Assembly (NCBI GenBank): GCA_000474255.1
Contig: BATO01000056.1
Span: 1 to 42,349, forward strand
Length of the DNA: 42,349 nucleotides
Source of the DNA: Aquipseudomonas alcaligenes MRY13-0052
GTDB lineage: Bacteria > Pseudomonadota > Gammaproteobacteria > Pseudomonadales > Pseudomonadaceae
Reading direction: 5' to 3'
This document shows, piece after piece, positions 31,701 through 40,849 of the stretch. Made by a program: the position numbers and the translations under genes. Under the pieces are notes generated by a model. That model saw only the letters and a list, made by a program, of their open reading frames with translations. It was not told the DNA's origin and did not search any database. Position 1 is the first letter of the stretch. Each line of letters opens with the position of its first letter.

Positions 31701-32714
31701 ATGACTCATCACATCGCATTGACCTTCGAAGACGGCGTCACCCGTTTCATCGACGCCAGCCCCGACGAGACCGTGGCCGACGCGGCCTATCGCCAGGGCA
31801 TCAACATCCCGCTGGATTGCCGCGACGGCGCCTGCGGCACCTGCAAGTGCTTCGCCGAGGCGGGCCGCTACGACCTGGGCCAGGACTACATCGACGACGC
31901 CCTGAGCGCGGAGGAGGCCGAGCAGGGCTACGTGCTCACCTGCCAGATGCGCGCAGCCAGCGATTGCGTGGTGCGGGTGCCGGCCTCGTCCGCGCTGTGC
32001 AAGACCCAGCAGGCCAGCTTCGACGCGGCCATCAGTGCCGTGCGCCAGCTGTCCGACAGCACCATCTCGCTGTCGATCAAGGGCGAGTCCCTGGGCCGCC
32101 TGGCTTTCCTGCCGGGGCAGTACGTCAACCTCAGGGTGCCGGGCAGCGAACAGTCCCGTGCCTACTCCTTCAGCTCGCTGCAGAAGGACGGCGAGGTCAG
32201 CTTCCTGATCCGCAACGTGCCTGGCGGCCTGATGAGCAGCTTCCTCACCGGGCTGGCCAAGGCCGGCGACAGCATGAGCCTGGTGGGGCCGCTGGGCAGC
32301 TTCTACCTGCGCGACATCCGCCGGCCGCTGCTGTTGCTGGCCGGTGGCACCGGCCTGGCGCCCTTCACCGCGATGCTGGAGAAGGTCGCCGAGCAGGGCA
32401 GCGAGCACCCCCTGCACCTGATCTACGGCGTGACCAACGATTTCGACCTGGTGGAACTGGATCGCCTGGAGGCCTTCGCCGCGCGCATCCCCACCTTCAG
32501 CTTCAGCGCCTGTGTGGCCAATCCCGAGAGCGGCTACCCGCACAAGGGCTACGTCACCCAGCACATCGAACCGCGCCACCTCAACGACGGCGACGTCGAC
32601 ATCTACCTCTGCGGCCCGCCGCCGATGGTGGAGGCGGTGAGCCGGTTCATCCGCGAGCAGGGCGTGCAGCCGGCGAATTTCTACTACGAGAAGTTCGCCG
32701 CCAGCGCCGCCTGA
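31701..32714 (+). CDS. benC: Benzoate 1,2-dioxygenase electron transfer component (ferredoxin reductase)
   Basis: This 337-residue reductase fuses an N-terminal plant-type [2Fe-2S] ferredoxin (Cys40, Cys45, Cys48, Cys81 in DCRDGACGTCKCF ... LTCQM) with an FAD domain (GQYVNLRVPGSEQSRAYSFSS) and an NADH domain (LLLAGGTGLAPFTAMLEK, YLCGPPPMVEAV). It passes electrons from NADH to BenA. A GTG at 31689 is in frame, but GGAG before the ATG at 31701 favours the latter. Confidence 0.97.
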   Translation: MTHHIALTFEDGVTRFIDASPDETVADAAYRQGINIPLDCRDGACGTCKCFAEAGRYDLGQDYIDDALSAEEAEQGYVLTCQMRAASDCVVRVPASSALCKTQQASFDAAISAVRQLSDSTISLSIKGESLGRLAFLPGQYVNLRVPGSEQSRAYSFSSLQKDGEVSFLIRNVPGGLMSSFLTGLAKAGDSMSLVGPLGSFYLRDIRRPLLLLAGGTGLAPFTAMLEKVAEQGSEHPLHLIYGVTNDFDLVELDRLEAFAARIPTFSFSACVANPESGYPHKGYVTQHIEPRHLNDGDVDIYLCGPPPMVEAVSRFIREQGVQPANFYYEKFAASAA

Positions 32715-32767
32715 GTACGACCCCGACCCGTGAACCTCCTGGTGGCCGGCAACGGCAGAGGACCGTC

Positions 32768-33541
32768 ATGAGCAACAGATTCAACGACAAGGTCGCGCTG
32801 GTCACCGGCGCGGCCCAGGGCATCGGCCGCCGTGTGGCCGAGCGCCTGGTGGAAGAGGGCGCCCGCCTGGTGGCGGTGGACCGCTCCGAGCGGGTCTTCG
32901 AGCTGCGCGAACAGCTGGGGGAAGGCCGTGTGCTGGCGCTGACCGCCGACCTCGAGCAATACGCCGAATGCAGCCGGGTGATGGCGGCGGCGGTGGCACG
33001 CTTCGGGCGCCTCGATGTGCTGGTCAACAACGTCGGCGGCACCCTCTGGGCCAAGCCGTTCGAGCACTACGAAGTGCACGAGATCGAGGCCGAAGTGCGG
33101 CGCTCGCTGTTCCCCACGCTCTGGTGCTGCCACGCGGCGCTGCCCTACATGCTGGAGCGGGGCGCGGGAGCCATCGTCAACGTTTCCTCCATCGCCACCC
33201 GCAGCCTCAACCGCGTGCCCTACGGCGCGGCCAAGGGCGGCGTCAACGCGCTCACCGCCTGCCTGGCCTTCGAGAACGCCGGGCGCGGCATCCGCGTCAA
33301 CGCCACCGCGCCCGGTGGCACCGAGGCACCGCCCCGGCGCATCCCGCGCAACACGGCGGAGCAGAGCGCCCAGGAGAAGATCTGGTACCAGCAGATCGTC
33401 GACCAGACCCTCGACAGCAGCCTGATGAAACGCTACGGCAGCATCGACGAACAGGCCGCCGCGATCCTCTTCCTGGCTTCCGACGAAGCCTCCTACATCA
33501 CCGGCGTGACCCTGCCGGTAGGCGGTGGCGACCTGGGCTGA
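32768..33541 (+). CDS. benD: 1,6-dihydroxycyclohexa-2,4-diene-1-carboxylate dehydrogenase
   Basis: A 257-residue short-chain dehydrogenase with the nucleotide motif VTGAAQGIG, NNVGG, and the catalytic Ser140/141, Tyr152 and Lys156 (NVSSIATRSLNRVPYGAAKGG). It oxidises and decarboxylates the benzoate cis-diol to catechol, making NADH. GAGG before the ATG; 53 bp after benC. Strong BenD resemblance through to the C-terminal ITGVTLPVGGGDLG. Confidence 0.96.
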   Translation: MSNRFNDKVALVTGAAQGIGRRVAERLVEEGARLVAVDRSERVFELREQLGEGRVLALTADLEQYAECSRVMAAAVARFGRLDVLVNNVGGTLWAKPFEHYEVHEIEAEVRRSLFPTLWCCHAALPYMLERGAGAIVNVSSIATRSLNRVPYGAAKGGVNALTACLAFENAGRGIRVNATAPGGTEAPPRRIPRNTAEQSAQEKIWYQQIVDQTLDSSLMKRYGSIDEQAAAILFLASDEASYITGVTLPVGGGDLG

Positions 33542-33579
33542 AACCCGAGCCGCGGTTCCACCCGCAACGCTTTCTCGAC

Positions 33580-33590
33580 AACAAGAACAA
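33580..33590 (+). promoter_or_regulatory. Crc/Hfq-type CA motif before benK
   Basis: AACAAGAACAA has two overlapping AANAANAA matches 13-23 bases before the benK ATG. Confidence 0.55.
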
Positions 33591-33602
33591 GAGACGAATG
33601 CC

Positions 33603-34931
33603 ATGCGAAAACTCGACGTACACGCGATCATCGAAGACGCGCGCTTCACGCCCTTCCACTGGATGGTGATGGGCTGGTGCGCCCTGCTGCTGATCTTCGA
33701 CGGCTATGACCTGTTCATCTACGGTGTGGTCTTGCCGGTACTGATGAAGGAGTGGGGGCTGACACCCCTGGAAGCGGGCGCCCTGGGCAGCTACGCGCTG
33801 TTCGGCATGATGTTCGGTGCGCTGTTCTTCGGCCCCCTGGCCGACCGCATCGGGCGCAAGCGCGGCATCGCCATCTGCTTCGTGCTGTTCTCCGGCTTCA
33901 CCGTGCTCAACGGCCTGGCGCGCAACCCCACCGAGTTCGGCATCTGCCGCTTCATGGCCGGGCTGGGCATCGGCGGGCTGATGCCCAACGTGGTGGCGCT
34001 GATGAACGAGTACGCGCCGAAACGGCTGCGCAGCACCCTGGTCGCCATCATGTTCAGCGGCTATTCCCTGGGCGGCATGCTCTCCGCCGGCGTCGGCATC
34101 TACATGCTGCCGCGCTTCGGCTGGGAGGCGATGTTCTTCGCCGCCGCGGTGCCGCTGCTGTTGCTGCCGCTGATCCTCTGGTACCTGCCCGAGTCCGTCG
34201 GCTTCCTGCTGCGCCAGGGCCGCACCGAACAGGCGCGGGCCATCCTGCGCAAGGTCGACCCGCAGCGGGAGCTGCGCGATGACGACCTGCTCGAGCTGGT
34301 GGAGGTGAAGGCCCAGGGCGCACCGGTGCTGGAGTTGTTCCGCGAGGGGCGCGCCCTGCGCACGCTGATGCTGTGGATCGCCTTCTTCTGCTGCCTGCTG
34401 ATGGTTTACGCGCTCAGTTCCTGGCTGCCGAAGCTGATGGCCAACGCCGGCTACAGCCTGGGTTCGAGCCTGTCCTTCCTGCTGGCGCTGAACCTGGGCG
34501 GCATGTTCGGCGCCATCGCCGGCGGCTTCCTCGGTGATCGCTTCAACCTGCCTCGGGTGGTAGCGGCCTTCTTCATCGTCGCGGCGCTGTCCATCAGCCT
34601 GCTCGGTTTCAAGAGCCCGACACCGCTGCTCTACCTGCTGATCGGCATCGCCGGCGCCACCACCATCGGCACGCAGATCCTGCTGTATGCCACGGCGGCG
34701 CAGTTCTACGGTTTGGCCATCCGCTCCACCGGCCTCGGCTGGGCCTCCGGCATCGGCCGCAACGGCGCCATCGTCGGGCCGTTGCTGGGCGGTGCGCTGC
34801 TGGGCATCAACCTGCCGCTGCAGCTGAACTTCATGGCCTTCGCCATCCCCGGCGCCATCGCCGCACTGGCCATGTGCTTCGTCTCGCTGCGAACGCCCCA
34901 GGCTGCCCCGTTGGCGGGCGCCAGGCTCTGA
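33603..34931 (+). CDS. benK: Benzoate MFS transporter (AAHS family)
   Basis: A 442-residue, 12-helix symporter with the family motifs LLIFDGYDLFIYGVVLPVLM in helix 1, GPLADRIGRKRG in loop 2-3, LPESVGFLLRQGR after helix 6 and GGFLGDRFNLPRVVA in loop 8-9. Length and position directly after benD identify BenK. The true start is ATG 33603, following a GAGACGA sequence; the upstream in-frame GTG and ATG codons lie in benD. Confidence 0.94.
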   Translation: MRKLDVHAIIEDARFTPFHWMVMGWCALLLIFDGYDLFIYGVVLPVLMKEWGLTPLEAGALGSYALFGMMFGALFFGPLADRIGRKRGIAICFVLFSGFTVLNGLARNPTEFGICRFMAGLGIGGLMPNVVALMNEYAPKRLRSTLVAIMFSGYSLGGMLSAGVGIYMLPRFGWEAMFFAAAVPLLLLPLILWYLPESVGFLLRQGRTEQARAILRKVDPQRELRDDDLLELVEVKAQGAPVLELFREGRALRTLMLWIAFFCCLLMVYALSSWLPKLMANAGYSLGSSLSFLLALNLGGMFGAIAGGFLGDRFNLPRVVAAFFIVAALSISLLGFKSPTPLLYLLIGIAGATTIGTQILLYATAAQFYGLAIRSTGLGWASGIGRNGAIVGPLLGGALLGINLPLQLNFMAFAIPGAIAALAMCFVSLRTPQAAPLAGARL

Positions 34932-34937
34932 AGCGCG

Positions 34938-34958
34938 CGGGGCGTCGGCGACGCCCCG
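34938..34958 (+). terminator. Hairpin between benK and benE
   Basis: CGGGGCGTC-GGC-GACGCCCCG is a perfect 9-bp stem six bases after the benK stop codon. No T-run, so it may only reduce transcription into benE or protect the upstream mRNA. Confidence 0.45.
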
Positions 34959-34990
34959 CCTGACCCGGAAAGACAACAGGAGAGCTGGCC

Positions 34991-36286
34991 ATGGCCACGC
35001 GACAGGCAACCTTCCCGCGCACCCTGATCCGTGATTTCTCGCTGTCGGCGGCCGTGGCGGGCTTTATCGCCACGGTCATTTCCTATGCCGGGCCGCTGGT
35101 GATCATCTTCCAGGCGGCCAAGGCCGCGAACCTGCCCGACGCGGTGCTGTCGTCCTGGGTCTGGGCCATCTCCATCGGCAGTGGCGTGCTGGGCATCGTC
35201 CTCAGCCTGCGCTTCAAGGTGCCGCTGGTGATCGCCTGGTCCGCGCCCGGCTCGGCGCTGCTGGTGGCCTCGCTGCCGGGCGTCAGCCTCAACCAGGCGG
35301 TGGGCGCGTACCTGCTCTCCAGCCTGCTCATCCTGCTGGTGGGGCTGTCCGGTGCCTTCGATCGCATCATCGGCCGGCTGCCCGCGGCGATTTCCGCCGC
35401 AATGCTGGCCGGCATCCTGTTCAGCTTCGGCACCCAGCTGTTCGTCTCGGTGAAGGAAAAGCCGCTGCTGGTGCTGGCGATGTTCGCCGTCTACCTGCTG
35501 GGCAAGCGGCTGCTGCCGCGCTATGCGGTGATGGCGGTGCTGGTGACCGGCTGCAGTATCGCCCTGGCGACCGGGGAGATGAACGCCTCGGCCCTGGTGA
35601 TCGGCTTCGCCACCCCGGTGTGGATCACCCCGGAATTCAGCTGGCACGCCACGCTGAACATCGCCCTGCCGCTGGTGATGGTGGCGCTGACCGGGCAGTT
35701 CGTGCCGGGCATCGCCGTGCTGCGCAACGACGGCTACGGCACGCCCGCCAGCCCGATCATCGCCAGCAGCGCACTGGGCACCTTGCTGCTGGCCCCCTTC
35801 GGTTGCCACGGCCTCAACCTGGCGGCCATCACCGCCGCCATCTGCAGCGGCCGCGAGTCCCACGAGGACCCGGGCCGGCGCTACGTGGCCGGCGTGGTCG
35901 GCGGCCTGTTCTACCTGCTGCTGGGCCTCTTCGGCGCCACCCTGGTGTCGCTGTTCAGCGCCTTCCCCCGGGAGCTGGTCGCGGCCTTGGCCGGGCTGGC
36001 GCTGTTCGCCGCCATCGCCGGTGCGCTGGCGGGGGCCATGGCGGTGCCGGAGGACCGCGAAGCGGCGCTGATCACCTTCCTGGTCACGGCGTCCGGCATG
36101 TCCCTGCTCGGGCTGTCGGCGGCCTTCTGGGGGCTGATCTTCGGCCTGGCCGCGCACCTGCTGCTGGGCGTGCATCGACCGCGGGCCCAAGCTCGGCCTG
36201 GGCTGCTGGCCACGGACGAGAAGGCCGCGCCGGCGCACCCGGGGGAAGGCCACCGGCAGGCTCCCGGCGCCGAAAGAAATGCTTAG
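34991..36286 (+). CDS. benE: Benzoate:H+ symporter BenE
   Basis: A 431-residue hydrophobic protein of the BenE family, about 12 membrane segments. Signatures include FIATVISYAGPLVIIFQAAKAANL, VPLVIAWSAPGSALL, VALTGQFVPGIAVLRNDGYGTPASPI and APFGCHGLNLAAITAAICSGRESHEDP. It is a second benzoate importer, unrelated in fold to BenK. AGGAG precedes the ATG. The C-terminal 35 residues are hydrophilic and Ala/Pro-rich, cytoplasmic tail. Last gene of the ben block; the usual benF porin and catA are absent. Confidence 0.94.
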   Translation: MATRQATFPRTLIRDFSLSAAVAGFIATVISYAGPLVIIFQAAKAANLPDAVLSSWVWAISIGSGVLGIVLSLRFKVPLVIAWSAPGSALLVASLPGVSLNQAVGAYLLSSLLILLVGLSGAFDRIIGRLPAAISAAMLAGILFSFGTQLFVSVKEKPLLVLAMFAVYLLGKRLLPRYAVMAVLVTGCSIALATGEMNASALVIGFATPVWITPEFSWHATLNIALPLVMVALTGQFVPGIAVLRNDGYGTPASPIIASSALGTLLLAPFGCHGLNLAAITAAICSGRESHEDPGRRYVAGVVGGLFYLLLGLFGATLVSLFSAFPRELVAALAGLALFAAIAGALAGAMAVPEDREAALITFLVTASGMSLLGLSAAFWGLIFGLAAHLLLGVHRPRAQARPGLLATDEKAAPAHPGEGHRQAPGAERNA

Positions 36287-36300
36287 CAAGGTACAGATTT

Positions 36301-36334
36301 GTTCGATTATCGAACGGATAGTCGATTATCGGAT
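36301..36334. promoter_or_regulatory. Paired PcaR boxes upstream of pcaI
   Basis: GTTCGATTATCGAAC (36301-36315) is a perfect 15-bp palindrome; AGTCGATTATCGGAT (36320-36334) follows with cores 19 bp apart. The pcaIJ promoter is the best-known PcaR target in P. putida. The pair lies 77 bp before the pcaI ATG. Confidence 0.85.
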
Positions 36335-36410
36335 TGTTCCTCGGCTGGGCCGGGGGTAGCTTTCCATCACCCGGCGAACCTTCCGCCCTGGATAACAAAA
36401 CGAGATCGAC

Positions 36411-37262
36411 ATGGCTGAAATCATCTCCCTGCGCGAAGCGGTCGAGCGCTTCGTCAACGACGGCGACACCGTCGCCCTCGAAGGCTTCACCCACCTGATT
36501 CCCACGGCCGCTTCCCACGAGCTGATCCGCCAGAACAAGCGCGACCTGACCCTGGTGCGCATGACGCCCGACCTGGTCTACGACCTGCTGATCGGTGCCG
36601 GTTGCGCGAAGAAGCTGGTGTTCTCCTGGGGCGGCAACCCGGGCGTGGGCTCGCTGCACCGCTTGCGTGACGCGGTGGAGAAGGGCTGGCCCCGCGAGCT
36701 GGAGATCGAGGAACACAGCCACGCCGACCTGGCCAACGCCTATGTGGCCGGCGCCTCCGGGCTGCCGTTCGCGGTGCTGCGCGCCTATGCCGGCTCCGAC
36801 CTGCCCAAGGTCAACCCGTTGATCAAGAGCGTGACCTGCCCCTTCACCGGCGAAGTGCTGGCCGCCGTGCCCTCGGTGCGCCCGGACGTGACCGTGATCC
36901 ACGCGCAGAAGGCCGACCGCAAGGGCAACGTGCTGCTCTGGGGCATCCTCGGCGTGCAGAAGGAAGCCGCCCTGGCGGCCAAGCGCTGCATCGTCACGGT
37001 GGAAGAGGTCGTCGACGACCTCAACGCCCCGATGAACGCCTGCGTGCTGCCCACCTGGGCCCTGACCGCCGTCTGCCACGTGCCCGGCGGCGCGCACCCG
37101 TCCTACGCCCACGGCTACTACGAGCGCGACAACCGCTTCTACCAGGCCTGGGACCCGATCGCCCGCGACCGCGAGACCTTCAGCGCCTGGATCGACGACT
37201 ACATCCGTGGCACCGAGGACTTCGCCCAGTTCCAGCAGAAAATTGCGGAGGCCAAGCAATGA
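36411..37262 (+). CDS. pcaI: 3-oxoadipate CoA-transferase subunit A
   Basis: A 283-residue subunit of a class I CoA-transferase: FVNDGDTVALEGFTHLIPTAASHELIRQNKRDLTLVRMTPD near the start, CAKKLVFSWGGNPGVGSLHRLRDAVE, VHAQKADRKGNVLLWGILGVQKEAALAAKR and VTVEEVVDDL. With PcaJ it converts beta-ketoadipate and succinyl-CoA to beta-ketoadipyl-CoA and succinate. The stop overlaps the pcaJ start (ATGA). Under PcaR control. Confidence 0.95.
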   Translation: MAEIISLREAVERFVNDGDTVALEGFTHLIPTAASHELIRQNKRDLTLVRMTPDLVYDLLIGAGCAKKLVFSWGGNPGVGSLHRLRDAVEKGWPRELEIEEHSHADLANAYVAGASGLPFAVLRAYAGSDLPKVNPLIKSVTCPFTGEVLAAVPSVRPDVTVIHAQKADRKGNVLLWGILGVQKEAALAAKRCIVTVEEVVDDLNAPMNACVLPTWALTAVCHVPGGAHPSYAHGYYERDNRFYQAWDPIARDRETFSAWIDDYIRGTEDFAQFQQKIAEAKQ

Positions 37263-38053
37263 GCGCCCAATCCACTGGCTACAGCACCAATGAAATGATG
37301 ACCGTCGCCGCCGCCCGCCGCCTGAAGAACGGCGCGGTCTGCTTCGTCGGCATCGGCCTGCCGTCCAAGGCCGCCAACCTGGCGCGCCTGACCTCGTCCC
37401 CGGACGTGGTGCTGATCTACGAATCCGGCCCCATCGGTGCCAAGCCCACGGTGCTGCCGCTGTCCATCGGTGACGGCGAGCTGGCCGAGACCGCCGACAC
37501 CGTGGTGCCCACTGGCGAGATCTTCCGCTACTGGCTGCAGGGCGGGCGCATCGACGTCGGCTTCCTCGGCGCCGCCCAGGTGGACCGCTTCGGCAACATC
37601 AACACCACCGTGATCGGCGACTACCACAAGCCCAAGGTGCGCCTGCCCGGTGCCGGTGGCGCGCCGGAGATCGCCGGCTCCGCCAAGGAAGTGCTGATCA
37701 TCCTCAAGCAGTCCCACCGCACCTTCGTCGACAAGCTGGCCTTCGTCACCTCGGTCGGCCATGGCGAAGGCGGCGACTCGCGCCAGCGCCTGGGCCTGCC
37801 CGGCAAGGGCCCGGTGGGCATCATCACCGACCTGTGCATCATGGAGCCGGAAGCCGGCACCCACGAATTCATCGTCACCTCGCTGCATCCGGGGGTGACC
37901 CGCGAGCAGGTGGTCGAGGCCACCGGCTGGGCGATCCGCTTCGCCGACAGCGTCAGCGAAACCCTCGCCCCCAATGCCGAGGAGCTGGCCGCGCTGCGCG
38001 CCCTGGAGGCCCGTACCGCCGCCGCCCACGGCCAGCAGGGAGGTGAGGAATGA
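37259..38053 (+). CDS. pcaJ: 3-oxoadipate CoA-transferase subunit B
   Basis: The 264-residue partner of PcaI. It has the catalytic glutamate at residue 55 in the (S/Y)E(N/S)G-type motif of class I CoA-transferases ([11 protein letters not shown]), and [45 protein letters not shown] typical of PcaJ. Overlaps pcaI and pcaF by four bases at each end, so IJF form a tightly coupled unit. Confidence 0.95.
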   Translation: MSAQSTGYSTNEMMTVAAARRLKNGAVCFVGIGLPSKAANLARLTSSPDVVLIYESGPIGAKPTVLPLSIGDGELAETADTVVPTGEIFRYWLQGGRIDVGFLGAAQVDRFGNINTTVIGDYHKPKVRLPGAGGAPEIAGSAKEVLIILKQSHRTFVDKLAFVTSVGHGEGGDSRQRLGLPGKGPVGIITDLCIMEPEAGTHEFIVTSLHPGVTREQVVEATGWAIRFADSVSETLAPNAEELAALRALEARTAAAHGQQGGEE

Positions 38054-39255
38054 GCCGCGACGTATTCATCTGCGATGCCGTGCGCACGCCCATCGGCCGC
38101 TTCGGCGGTGGCCTGGCGCCGGTGCGTGCCGACGACCTGGCGGCCATCCCGCTCAAGGCGCTGATCGAGCGCAACCCGCAGGTGCGCTGGGACGAAGTCG
38201 ACGAGGTGTTCCTCGGCTGCGCCAACCAGGCCGGCGAAGACAACCGCAACGTCGCGCGCATGGCGCTGCTGCTGGCGGGCCTGCCGGAAAGCGTTCCCGG
38301 CGTCACCCTCAACCGCCTCTGCGCCTCGGGCATGGATGCGGTGGGCACTGCCTTCCGCGCCATCGCTGCCGGGGAGATGGAGCTGGCCTTGGCCGGCGGC
38401 GTCGAATCCATGTCCCGCGCGCCCTATGTAATGGGCAAGGCGGACAGCGCCTTTGGCCGCAGCCAGAAGATCGAAGACACCACCATCGGCTGGCGCTTCA
38501 TCAATCCGTTGATGAAGGCGCAATACGGCGTCGACGCCATGCCGCAGACCGCCGACAACGTCGCCGACGACCATCAGGTCAGCCGCGAAGACCAGGACGC
38601 CTTCGCCCTGCGCAGCCAGCAGCGCGCCGCTCGTGCCCAGGCCGATGGCTTCTTCGCCGAGGAGATCGTCCCGGTGGTGATCAAGGGCAGGAAGGGCGAC
38701 ACGGTGATCGACCAGGACGAGCACCTGCGCCCGGACACCACCCTGGAGGCCCTGGCCAAGCTGAAGCCGGTCAACGGTGAAGGCAAGACCGTCACCGCTG
38801 GCAACGCCTCGGGCGTCAACGACGGTGCCGTGGCGCTGATCCTCGCCAGCGCCGAGGCGGTGAAGAAACACGGCCTGACCCCGCGCGCCAGGGTGCTGGG
38901 CATGGCCAGTGCCGGCGTGGCACCGCGGGTCATGGGCATCGGCCCGGTGCCGGCGGTGCGCAAGCTGCTGGAGCGCCTCAACCTGGGCATCGACCAGTTC
39001 GACGTCATCGAACTCAACGAAGCCTTCGCCGCCCAAGGGCTGGCAGTCACCCGTGACCTCGGCCTCGCCGACGATGACGCCCGGGTCAACCCCAACGGCG
39101 GCGCCATCGCCCTCGGCCACCCCCTGGGCGCCAGCGGCGCACGCCTGGTGCAGACCGCGTTGCACCAGTTGGAGAACTCCGGCGGCAAGCTTGGCCTCGC
39201 CACCATGTGCGTGGGGGTGGGGCAAGGGCTCGCCCTCGTCATCGAGAGGGTGTAA
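38050..39255 (+). CDS. pcaF: 3-oxoadipyl-CoA thiolase
   Basis: A 401-residue thiolase with the acylated Cys91 ([12 protein letters not shown]), His357 in [16 protein letters not shown] and the second catalytic Cys387 in MCVGVGQG. It cleaves beta-ketoadipyl-CoA to acetyl-CoA and succinyl-CoA, the last step of the pathway. The N-terminal [40 protein letters not shown] is PcaF-type rather than acetoacetyl-CoA thiolase-type. Last gene of the IJF unit. Confidence 0.95.
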   Translation: MSRDVFICDAVRTPIGRFGGGLAPVRADDLAAIPLKALIERNPQVRWDEVDEVFLGCANQAGEDNRNVARMALLLAGLPESVPGVTLNRLCASGMDAVGTAFRAIAAGEMELALAGGVESMSRAPYVMGKADSAFGRSQKIEDTTIGWRFINPLMKAQYGVDAMPQTADNVADDHQVSREDQDAFALRSQQRAARAQADGFFAEEIVPVVIKGRKGDTVIDQDEHLRPDTTLEALAKLKPVNGEGKTVTAGNASGVNDGAVALILASAEAVKKHGLTPRARVLGMASAGVAPRVMGIGPVPAVRKLLERLNLGIDQFDVIELNEAFAAQGLAVTRDLGLADDDARVNPNGGAIALGHPLGASGARLVQTALHQLENSGGKLGLATMCVGVGQGLALVIERV

Positions 39256-39477
39256 GGCTTGGCTGTGAAACCCATGCGTATGCACATGATGGGTTTCGCT
39301 TCGCTCTACCCATCCTACGGCTGGCGGCGTGATGCAGCCGCAGGGTGGGCTTCAGCCCACCATGACCCATCCGACGAAGCGGTTTGTGCTCGCTATGCCT
39401 GTTGAGTGCGTAAAGGCTGGTCGTGACGGGCCGGCTGCTATAAAACGATTCACCTTCCTGATTTCCGGAGCACTGGC
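39256..39477. repeat. Repeat-filled gap between pcaF and pcaB
   Basis: Non-coding. GAAACCCAT...ATGGGTTTC (39267-39297) is a 9-bp inverted pair that continues into the CGCTTCGCTCTACCCATCCTACGG element shared with 248-281 and 10310-10346. GGTGGGCT-TC-AGCCCACC (39344-39361) is an 8-bp hairpin. Many Pseudomonas clusters have the transporter gene pcaT here; no trace of it is visible. A pcaB promoter should lie in 39362-39460, but I see no PcaR box. Confidence 0.7.
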
Positions 39478-40839
39478 TTGAACAGCCCGAGCAACCAACT
39501 CTTCGATGCCTATTTCACCGCGCCGGCCATGCGCGCGATCTTCTGCGATCACGGCCGGGTGCAGGGCATGCTGGATTTCGAGGCCGCGCTGGCCCGTGCC
39601 GAGGCCCGTGTCGGGGTGATCCCTGCCGAGGCGGTGGCGGCCATTGAGACGGCCTGTAAAGCCGAGCTCTACGACTTCTCCGCCCTGGCCATGGCCATCG
39701 GCAGCGCCGGCAATTCGGCGATTCCGCTGGTCAAGGCGCTGGGCAAGCGCATCGCCGCCAGCGACGCCGAGGCCGAGCGCCATGTGCACCTGGGCGCCAC
39801 CAGCCAGGACGCCATGGACAGTGGCCTGGTGTTGCAGCTGCGCGCCGCCATCGCGTTGCTGGAAAACGACCTCGCCACCCTGGCTGATGCACTCGCCAGC
39901 CAGGCCCGCCTGCATGCCGATACGCCGCTGGCTGGGCGCACCTGGCTGCAGCACGCCACGCCCGTGACCCTGGGCATGAAGATCGCCGGCTGGCTGGGCG
40001 CGGTGACCCGTCACCGCCAGCGCCTGGTCGAGCTGAAACCGCGCCTGCTGTGCCTGCAGTTCGGCGGCGCCTCTGGCAGCCTCGCGGCACTGGGCGACAA
40101 GGCCTTCGCCGTGGCCGGCGCCCTGGCGGAGGAGCTGGATCTGACCCTGCCCGAGCAGCCCTGGCACACCCAGCGTGATCGCCTTGTGGAGTTCGCCAGC
40201 CTGCTGGGGCTGGTCGCCGGCAGCCTGGGCAAATTGGGGCGCGACCTCAGCCTGCTGATGCAGACCGAGGCGGGCGAAGTCTTCGAGCCCGCGGCGCCGG
40301 GCAAGGGCGGCTCGTCCACCATGCCGCACAAGCGCAACCCGGTGAGCGCCGCCGTGCTTATCGGCGCCGCCACCCGCGCACCGGGCCTGGTGGCGACCCT
40401 GCTGACCGCCATGCCCCAGGAACACGAACGCAGCCTGGGCCTGTGGCACGCCGAATGGGAAACCCTGCCGGAGCTCTGCTGCCTGGTGTCCGGCGCCCTG
40501 CAGCAAGCGCTGCTGGTGGTCCCGGGCCTGGAGGTGGACGCCGCGCGCATGCGCCACAACCTGGACCTGACCCAGGGGCTGGTGCTGGCCGAGGCGGTGA
40601 GCATCGCCCTGGCCCAACGCATCGGCCGCGACGCCGCCCACCACCTGGTTGAGCAATGCTGCCGCCAGGCGGTGAAGGAGGGCGCGCACCTGCGTGCCGT
40701 GCTCGGCGCCAACCCCGAGGTCACCGCGAAACTCTCCGCCGACGAGCTGGACTGCCTGCTCGACCCGGCCCATTACCTCGGACAGGCGCGTCGCTGGGTC
40801 GACCGCGCCGTGGCCGAGCATCAGAATTTCTCGCGTTAG
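39478..40839 (+). CDS. pcaB: 3-carboxy-cis,cis-muconate cycloisomerase
   Basis: A 453-residue member of the fumarase/aspartase superfamily with the signature GSSTMPHKRNP (residues 278-288), HLGATSQDAMDSG (104-116), and LQFGGASGSLAALGD. It converts beta-carboxy-muconate to gamma-carboxymuconolactone. The start is TTG at 39478 with GGAG eight bases upstream; no ATG in frame gives a better N-terminus. Separated from pcaD by 10 bp. PcaB, PcaD and PcaC form a compact unit. Confidence 0.95.
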   Translation: MNSPSNQLFDAYFTAPAMRAIFCDHGRVQGMLDFEAALARAEARVGVIPAEAVAAIETACKAELYDFSALAMAIGSAGNSAIPLVKALGKRIAASDAEAERHVHLGATSQDAMDSGLVLQLRAAIALLENDLATLADALASQARLHADTPLAGRTWLQHATPVTLGMKIAGWLGAVTRHRQRLVELKPRLLCLQFGGASGSLAALGDKAFAVAGALAEELDLTLPEQPWHTQRDRLVEFASLLGLVAGSLGKLGRDLSLLMQTEAGEVFEPAAPGKGGSSTMPHKRNPVSAAVLIGAATRAPGLVATLLTAMPQEHERSLGLWHAEWETLPELCCLVSGALQQALLVVPGLEVDAARMRHNLDLTQGLVLAEAVSIALAQRIGRDAAHHLVEQCCRQAVKEGAHLRAVLGANPEVTAKLSADELDCLLDPAHYLGQARRWVDRAVAEHQNFSR

Positions 40840-40849
40840 GAGCCTTTGC

